Assembly: GCF_900110695.1 (NCBI RefSeq)
Contig: NZ_FOEH01000008.1
Location: 27,314-91,313 of the forward strand
Length of the DNA: 64,000 bases
From: Virgibacillus subterraneus
Lineage (GTDB): Bacteria > Bacillota > Bacilli > Bacillales > Amphibacillaceae
Reading direction: 5' to 3'
In this document: in pieces, positions 60,121 to 64,000 of the stretch
Position numbering within the stretch: position 1 is the first letter of the stretch
Layout: every line of letters begins with the position of its first letter
Made by a program: the position numbers and the translations under genes
Notes under the pieces: generated by a model
The model's input: the letters and a program-made list of their open reading frames with translations, nothing else
What the model was told of the DNA's origin: nothing
Database searches by the model: none

Positions 60121-60124
60121 TAAA

Positions 60125-61405
60125 ATGGCAACAGCAGAACTTACTGATGCGAAAATGAAAACGTTTGAAGAATTGGAATCTGCGGTAAGAAGTTATAGCC
60201 GAGGTTGGCCAACCATTTTCCAGAAGGCCAAAGGATACAAAATGTGGGACACAGATGGAATAGAATATATTGATTTTTTTGCAGGGGCAGGTACACTTAA
60301 TTACGGTCATAATGACCAAACCATGCAGGAAAAAGTAATCGAATACATTCGTAATGATGGGATTATCCATAGCCTCGATATGGGAACTAACCCAAGGAAA
60401 GAATTTCTTGAACGCTTCAAAGAAGTAATTCTTACACCTCGCGAGCTTGATTACAAAGTAATGTTTCCAGGACCAACCGGCACCAATACTGTTGAGAGTG
60501 CATTGAAAATTGCTAGGAAAGTAACTGGGCGAGATTCGGTTATTAGTTTCACCAATGCATTTCACGGAATGACAATTGGGTCACTCTCTGTAACAGGGAA
60601 TTCATTTAAGCGTCATGGAGCAGGAGTTCCGTTGCATCATTCAGTATCAATGCCATTTGATGATTATGTGGAAGATCAAGATACAATTGCTTACCTGGAA
60701 AGATTTCTAGAAGACAGCGGAAGCGGAGTTGCACTGCCAGCTGCAATTATTCTGGAAACTGTTCAAGGTGAAGGTGGCATCAACGCTGCAAGAATGGAAT
60801 GGCTGAAGAAAATAGAAACGTTATGCAAGCGCTGGGACATTTTATTAATTATTGATGATGTTCAAGCGGGTAACGGACGTACAGGTACGTTCTTTAGCTT
60901 CGAACCTGCTGGGATAAACCCTGATATTGTCTGTCTTTCAAAATCAATTGGTGGATTCGGTTTACCAATGGCAATTACGCTAATTAAACCAGAGTATGAT
61001 AAGCATTGGGGCCCAGGAGAACATAATGGTACGTTCCGTGGGAATAATCTTGCATTTATTGCAGCAACCGAAGCACTATCCAATTGGGAAACAGATGACT
61101 TTGCTTTAGCAGTTCAGGAAAAAGCAGCCTTCTTAAGTAAAAATGTAGAAATGATTATAGATAAGTATCCTGAACTTAAAGGTAAACCACGAGGTAGAGG
61201 TTTAATGCAGGGAATAGCCATCGACGTTGATGGACTTGCAGATGATATTTGTGCAGAAGCATTTAATCGTGGCTTAATTGTCGAGACTTCAGGACCAAAT
61301 GATGAAGTTATTAAATTCCTTCCACCACTTATTATTGATATAGAAGGACTTGAAAAAGGATTGGGAATTCTTGAAGATAGCATAAAGCATGTTCTTGCAA
61401 AATAG
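60125..61405 (+). CDS. ectB: Diaminobutyrate--2-oxoglutarate transaminase
   Basis: 426 residues, class III PLP aminotransferase. The PLP-lysine lies in [34 protein letters not shown] (cofactor phosphate) and [16 protein letters not shown] (aspartate of the ring) are present. It makes diaminobutyrate from aspartate semialdehyde and glutamate, the first ectoine step. ATAAAAGGATG ribosome site; middle gene of ectABC. Confidence 0.96.
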   Translation: MATAELTDAKMKTFEELESAVRSYSRGWPTIFQKAKGYKMWDTDGIEYIDFFAGAGTLNYGHNDQTMQEKVIEYIRNDGIIHSLDMGTNPRKEFLERFKEVILTPRELDYKVMFPGPTGTNTVESALKIARKVTGRDSVISFTNAFHGMTIGSLSVTGNSFKRHGAGVPLHHSVSMPFDDYVEDQDTIAYLERFLEDSGSGVALPAAIILETVQGEGGINAARMEWLKKIETLCKRWDILLIIDDVQAGNGRTGTFFSFEPAGINPDIVCLSKSIGGFGLPMAITLIKPEYDKHWGPGEHNGTFRGNNLAFIAATEALSNWETDDFALAVQEKAAFLSKNVEMIIDKYPELKGKPRGRGLMQGIAIDVDGLADDICAEAFNRGLIVETSGPNDEVIKFLPPLIIDIEGLEKGLGILEDSIKHVLAK

Positions 61406-61447
61406 ATTAACCTGCAATAAATAAACAACGCTAAAGGGGAATTAGAT

Positions 61448-61834
61448 ATGATCGTAAAATCACTTGAAGATATAAAAGGAACAAAAGACGAAACATCTGG
61501 AGAGAATTGGACGAGTCGCAGGTTTATTTTAAGCAAAGAAAAAGTCGGCTTTAGTATGAACGATACAATTATAAAAGCAGGAACAGACAATTTCTTCTGG
61601 TATAAAAATCATATTGAAGCAGTTTATTGTATAGAAGGTGAAGGAGAAATTGAAAGTTTAGAAACTGGTGATGTCTTTCAGCTAAAACCAGGAACAATGT
61701 ATCTTTTGAATGATTACGAAAAGCATAGACTTCGTGCCAGAACACAAATGCGCATGGTATGTGTATTTAACCCACCACTTGTTGGAACAGAGACACATAA
61801 CGAAGAAGGATATTATCCATTGCTAACAGAATAA
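61448..61834 (+). CDS. ectC: Ectoine synthase
   Basis: 128-residue cupin. The conserved NFFWYKNHIEAVYCIEGEGE and PGTMYLLNDYEKHRLRA segments hold the metal ligands (Glu, Tyr, His). It cyclises N-acetyl-diaminobutyrate to ectoine, a compatible solute. AAAGGGG ribosome site; last gene of the operon, followed by a terminator. No ectD hydroxylase or ectR regulator follows. Confidence 0.97.
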   Translation: MIVKSLEDIKGTKDETSGENWTSRRFILSKEKVGFSMNDTIIKAGTDNFFWYKNHIEAVYCIEGEGEIESLETGDVFQLKPGTMYLLNDYEKHRLRARTQMRMVCVFNPPLVGTETHNEEGYYPLLTE

Positions 61835-61848
61835 GAGAGAGAATTGAT

Positions 61849-61891
61849 AAAGGTAAGAAATCAGGTTGGTCCTGTTTTCTTACCTTTTTTT
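61849..61891 (+). terminator. Terminator of ectABC
   Basis: AAAGGTAAGAAATCAGG / CCTGTTTTCTTACCTTT stem with TTTTTT. Confidence 0.85.
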
Positions 61892-61962
61892 GCAGTTAAG
61901 AGAGTATAATTAAATACTGTGCACTCACCATTAAGGCTTGTAATCCAACGTATAGGGTGGTT
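61892..61962 (+). repeat. Family A repeat, degenerate
   Basis: GCAGTTAAGAGAGTATAATT, TGTGCACTCACCATTAAGGC and CCAACGTATAGGGTGG; it follows the ectC terminator directly. Confidence 0.5.
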
Positions 61963-62002
61963 TAATTCGTAGAACCCGTTTAACGAAGTTGTTTGAAATT
62001 AA

Positions 62003-63316
62003 ATGATTTATAAAGCTTTGAATAATCACATTACACGTTGGAATTATAAAGATATGAGATACCTTCTAATATTTTTCGCGATAGTTCTAATATCTTTATT
62101 TCCGAAGCCACTGATTGCAGAGGAAATGATTACAGTGAAGCTTGTAAATCATATTGATAAAACATCAGAATTAAAATTTCAGTTTAAAGGAGAATATCAT
62201 ACGCTTGATCCTATGTTATCACTACAAGAAGGAGTGAATTATTCTTTAACCGTTACAAAGAACGATCTTTTTATTTTGGAGGGTGCAGGTAAAAAACTGA
62301 AGATAAAGGAATCCTTAGTCCTTATTCCAAAAGCTTATGGTTATGATCATGGTATCACTGTGAATGATAGGCCGTATTTGGGAGCCATGGAATTTATGAT
62401 AGAGGATAAAAAATTCATTCGTCCCGTTAATCAACTGCCACTTGAAGATTACTTGAAGGGAGTTGTACCAAATGAAGTTTTCCCTTCCTGGGGACTCGAA
62501 ACGTTGAAGGCACAAACATTGGCGGCGAGGACATATGCCGCCACCCATACATCGGAAATTATTGATGATACAATTCGCTATCAGGTCTATGGTGGTTATA
62601 CGTGGTATGAAAATACTACAAAAGCTGTTGAAGAAACACGTGGTGAGGTAATCACCTACAAGAATAAGCCAATTAACGCTTTTTATTCTGCAAGTAATGG
62701 AGGAATTACTGAGAATAATGCGCATGTATGGGGCGAGAAATCATTGCCATATTTCCCGGTAAAAAAAGATCCATACGATCCAATTCATCCTTGGGAGTTC
62801 AACCTGAACGAAGTACAAATTCCACTTAACACAATTAATTGGGACAACCCACACTGGTGGAAGGAAACTGTGGAGAAGAATCAAGATATCACATCATCGA
62901 TGAAAGGCTGGCTGCAACGAAATGGTTATCCTGGGGATATTAAAATTCTCTCCATACCTAACTTTGAATTATCCAATAAAAGGCATGAATCTGAACGTAG
63001 GATAAAAGGATCGATTACAATCGAGTTTTTGCATAGGCTACAGGAGGGAACTATCCTATTCGAACAGCTTGTACTTGATGATGTAGCGATAGATCATATC
63101 CGTCCATTAGTTGGTGGAACTATTTTTAAGAGTTATTTAATTGATTCACTTGAAAAAAATGAAGGAACTTACACGATGAATGGAAGGGGCTTTGGTCATG
63201 GTGTAGGAATGAGTCAATGGGGGGCACACATAATGGGACAAAAAGGAAGTAGTTACAAGGAAATTATTCAGTTCTATTATCCAGGGACGTCGATTACGGA
63301 TATGAATAGTGATTAG
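62003..63316 (+). CDS. SpoIID/LytB-domain protein
   Basis: 437 residues. A hydrophobic signal/anchor (MRYLLIFFAIVLISLFP, residues 18-34), then a SpoIID domain: NQLPLEDYLKGVVPNEVFPS, LKAQTLAARTYAATH, NAFYSASNGGITENN and GRGFGHGVGMSQWGAHIMGQ. SpoIID relatives cleave glycan strands stripped of stem peptides, in engulfment and cell-wall lysis. Start: ATG 62003 or ATG 62054 (shorter, begins at the signal peptide); neither has a strong ribosome site. Confidence 0.85.
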   Translation: MIYKALNNHITRWNYKDMRYLLIFFAIVLISLFPKPLIAEEMITVKLVNHIDKTSELKFQFKGEYHTLDPMLSLQEGVNYSLTVTKNDLFILEGAGKKLKIKESLVLIPKAYGYDHGITVNDRPYLGAMEFMIEDKKFIRPVNQLPLEDYLKGVVPNEVFPSWGLETLKAQTLAARTYAATHTSEIIDDTIRYQVYGGYTWYENTTKAVEETRGEVITYKNKPINAFYSASNGGITENNAHVWGEKSLPYFPVKKDPYDPIHPWEFNLNEVQIPLNTINWDNPHWWKETVEKNQDITSSMKGWLQRNGYPGDIKILSIPNFELSNKRHESERRIKGSITIEFLHRLQEGTILFEQLVLDDVAIDHIRPLVGGTIFKSYLIDSLEKNEGTYTMNGRGFGHGVGMSQWGAHIMGQKGSSYKEIIQFYYPGTSITDMNSD

Positions 63317-63383
63317 ATATTGGTGAGGTATAATAAATTTGATTAATAGGTTTAGTATTAGATAATAAGGGGAAAAGAATTTA

Positions 63384-63437
63384 ATGTACGGAATGTATCG
63401 ATATCAAGTATATCCCTTCATAATGGTATGGAATTAA
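63384..63437 (+). CDS. Possible 17-aa peptide upstream of rrn
   Basis: AAGGGGAAAAGAATTTA directly precedes an ATG opening MYGMYRYQVYPFIMVWN and a TAA. Four Tyr and several hydrophobics; no known family. It is supported only by the ribosome site. Confidence 0.25.
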   Translation: MYGMYRYQVYPFIMVWN

Positions 63438-63475
63438 TTTACAGCTAAAAACCTAAAAAAAGTTCTTGAAGCTTA

Positions 63476-63504
63476 TTGACTATTTTCATGAATAGCTGTA
63501 ATAT
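63476..63504 (+). promoter_or_regulatory. Possible additional rrn promoter
   Basis: TTGACT (63476) and TAATAT (63499), 17-base spacer. Confidence 0.45.
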
Positions 63505-63580
63505 TGATCTCGCTGTGAAAAAAATGTAGCTAACTGTTATTGCTTAGACGGCAGAGAAATGTAGCTGCTAACACTCCTTA

Positions 63581-63609
63581 TTGACAGCGTATTGATAGAA
63601 TGATATATT
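63581..63609 (+). promoter_or_regulatory. rrn promoter P1
   Basis: TTGACA (63581) and TATATT (63604), 17-base spacer, upstream of 16S. Confidence 0.75.
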
Positions 63610-63655
63610 AAATGGGTTGCGCAAAAAAGCAACGGGATATATTAGAAAATATCTA

Positions 63656-63685
63656 TTGACATTTCTGATGTTAATGTGGTATATT
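63656..63685 (+). promoter_or_regulatory. rrn promoter P2
   Basis: TTGACA (63656) and TATATT (63680), 18-base spacer. Just downstream is a GTCGC/GCGAC hairpin (63692-63710). Confidence 0.78.
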
Positions 63686-63721
63686 TAAAAAGTCGCCATT
63701 TTGAGCGACGGAAATGAAGTT

Positions 63722-63745
63722 TGCTCCTTGAAAACTGAACAAAAC
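63722..63745 (+). promoter_or_regulatory. Conserved rrn leader element
   Basis: TGCTCCTTGAAAACTGAAC is the conserved leader sequence found before Bacillaceae 16S genes, associated with antitermination and RNase III processing. Confidence 0.6.
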
Positions 63746-63856
63746 AACCAGTATGTCAAGAAAACAGGTTAAAAGTTAAACTTTTAAACCCTGATTTCAA
63801 TTTTTAAAGCTAAGACAATAGATGATTGATTGGTGTCAATCATATTCAAACTAACT

Positions 63857-64000
63857 TTTATGGAGAGTTTGATCTTGGCTCAGGACGAACGCTGGCGGCG
63901 TGCCTAATACATGCAAGTCGAGCGCGGGAAGCAGACAGATCCCTTCGGGGTGAAGTTTGTGGAACGAGCGGCGGACGGGTGAGTAACACGTGGGCAACCT
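63857..64000 (+). rRNA. 16S ribosomal RNA, 5' end (partial)
   Basis: Starts TTTATGGAGAGTTTGATCTT and contains GGCTCAGGACGAACGCTGG, ACATGCAAGTCGAGCG, GAACGAGCGGCGGACGGGTG and AGTAACACGTGGGCAACCT. The variable loop GCGGGAAGCAGACAGATCCC fits Bacillaceae of the Virgibacillus type. It runs off the window. Confidence 0.98.

Overview
The window is a low-GC chromosomal segment from a spore-forming, salt-adapted member of the Bacillaceae, most like the Virgibacillus/Oceanobacillus/Lentibacillus group. The evidence is Bacillus-type AGGAGG ribosome sites with many TTG/GTG starts, T-box and PurBox regulation, a complete ectABC ectoine operon, an orphan glycine-betaine binding lipoprotein, HelD, an ECF sigma/anti-sigma pair, and a 16S rRNA 5' end at the right edge. 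The genus is an inference from style, not a database result. The segment has a core-like gene set with many intergenic repeats; no intact transposon or prophage is visible.

Layout. 1-8.5 kb: the end of metA, membrane proteins, a secreted S15-type peptidase, a MoxR AAA ATPase/VWA pair, and several very small charged proteins. 8.7-18 kb: helD, a C26 amidohydrolase, an iron alcohol dehydrogenase with a thioesterase, a broken GNAT gene, and a flavin-dependent monooxygenase with its FMN reductase. 18.5-27 kb: a likely copper/cell-envelope stress region with a SHOCT protein, methyltransferase, lipoprotein, histidine kinase/response regulator, small His/Met-rich secreted protein, CopB-type ATPase with a CsoR-like operator, and a cupredoxin with a complete CuA motif. 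28-33 kb: tandem tyrosine-type T-boxes ahead of DAHP synthase/chorismate mutase, then an amino-acid ABC transporter. 32.5-48 kb: NhaC antiporter, Csp copper-storage protein, PurR-type guaC, mvaS, Nudix, a YeeE/TsuA sulfur transporter, a LysM-CAP protein, a betaine-binding protein, an immune-inhibitor-A protease, a truncated norB and an ECF sigma operon.

48.2-54.4 kb is the most coherent system: a persulfide/sulfane-sulfur detoxification regulon. It has a CstR repressor (Cys31/Cys60), three matching ATACC-N-GGTAT operators, two DsrE proteins, a stand-alone rhodanese, a TusA-rhodanese fusion, a rhodanese-persulfide dioxygenase fusion, a second TusA, a TauE exporter, a membrane-anchored rhodanese, a Cys-less rhodanese-like protein and a DUF302 protein. 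Next comes an RND/MMPL pump split into two overlapping genes, with a TetR gene and a perfect 28-bp palindrome at its promoter. After that are a dicarboxylate symporter, ectABC, a SpoIID-like protein and the rrn promoters leading into 16S rRNA.

Between genes lie several dispersed repeat families. (A) An ~88-bp two-hairpin element occurs more than ten times. (B) Large elements of 517 and 716 bp have ITRs reading AGWGGCTGGGACA; one contains a nested copy of A and a 52-bp tandem array. (C) GC-rich islands share a CCTCCTCGTGCT core. (D) Short GGGAC..GTCCC palindromes also recur. Decayed genes (two GNATs, norB, an IS256 end) show ongoing small-scale rearrangement.
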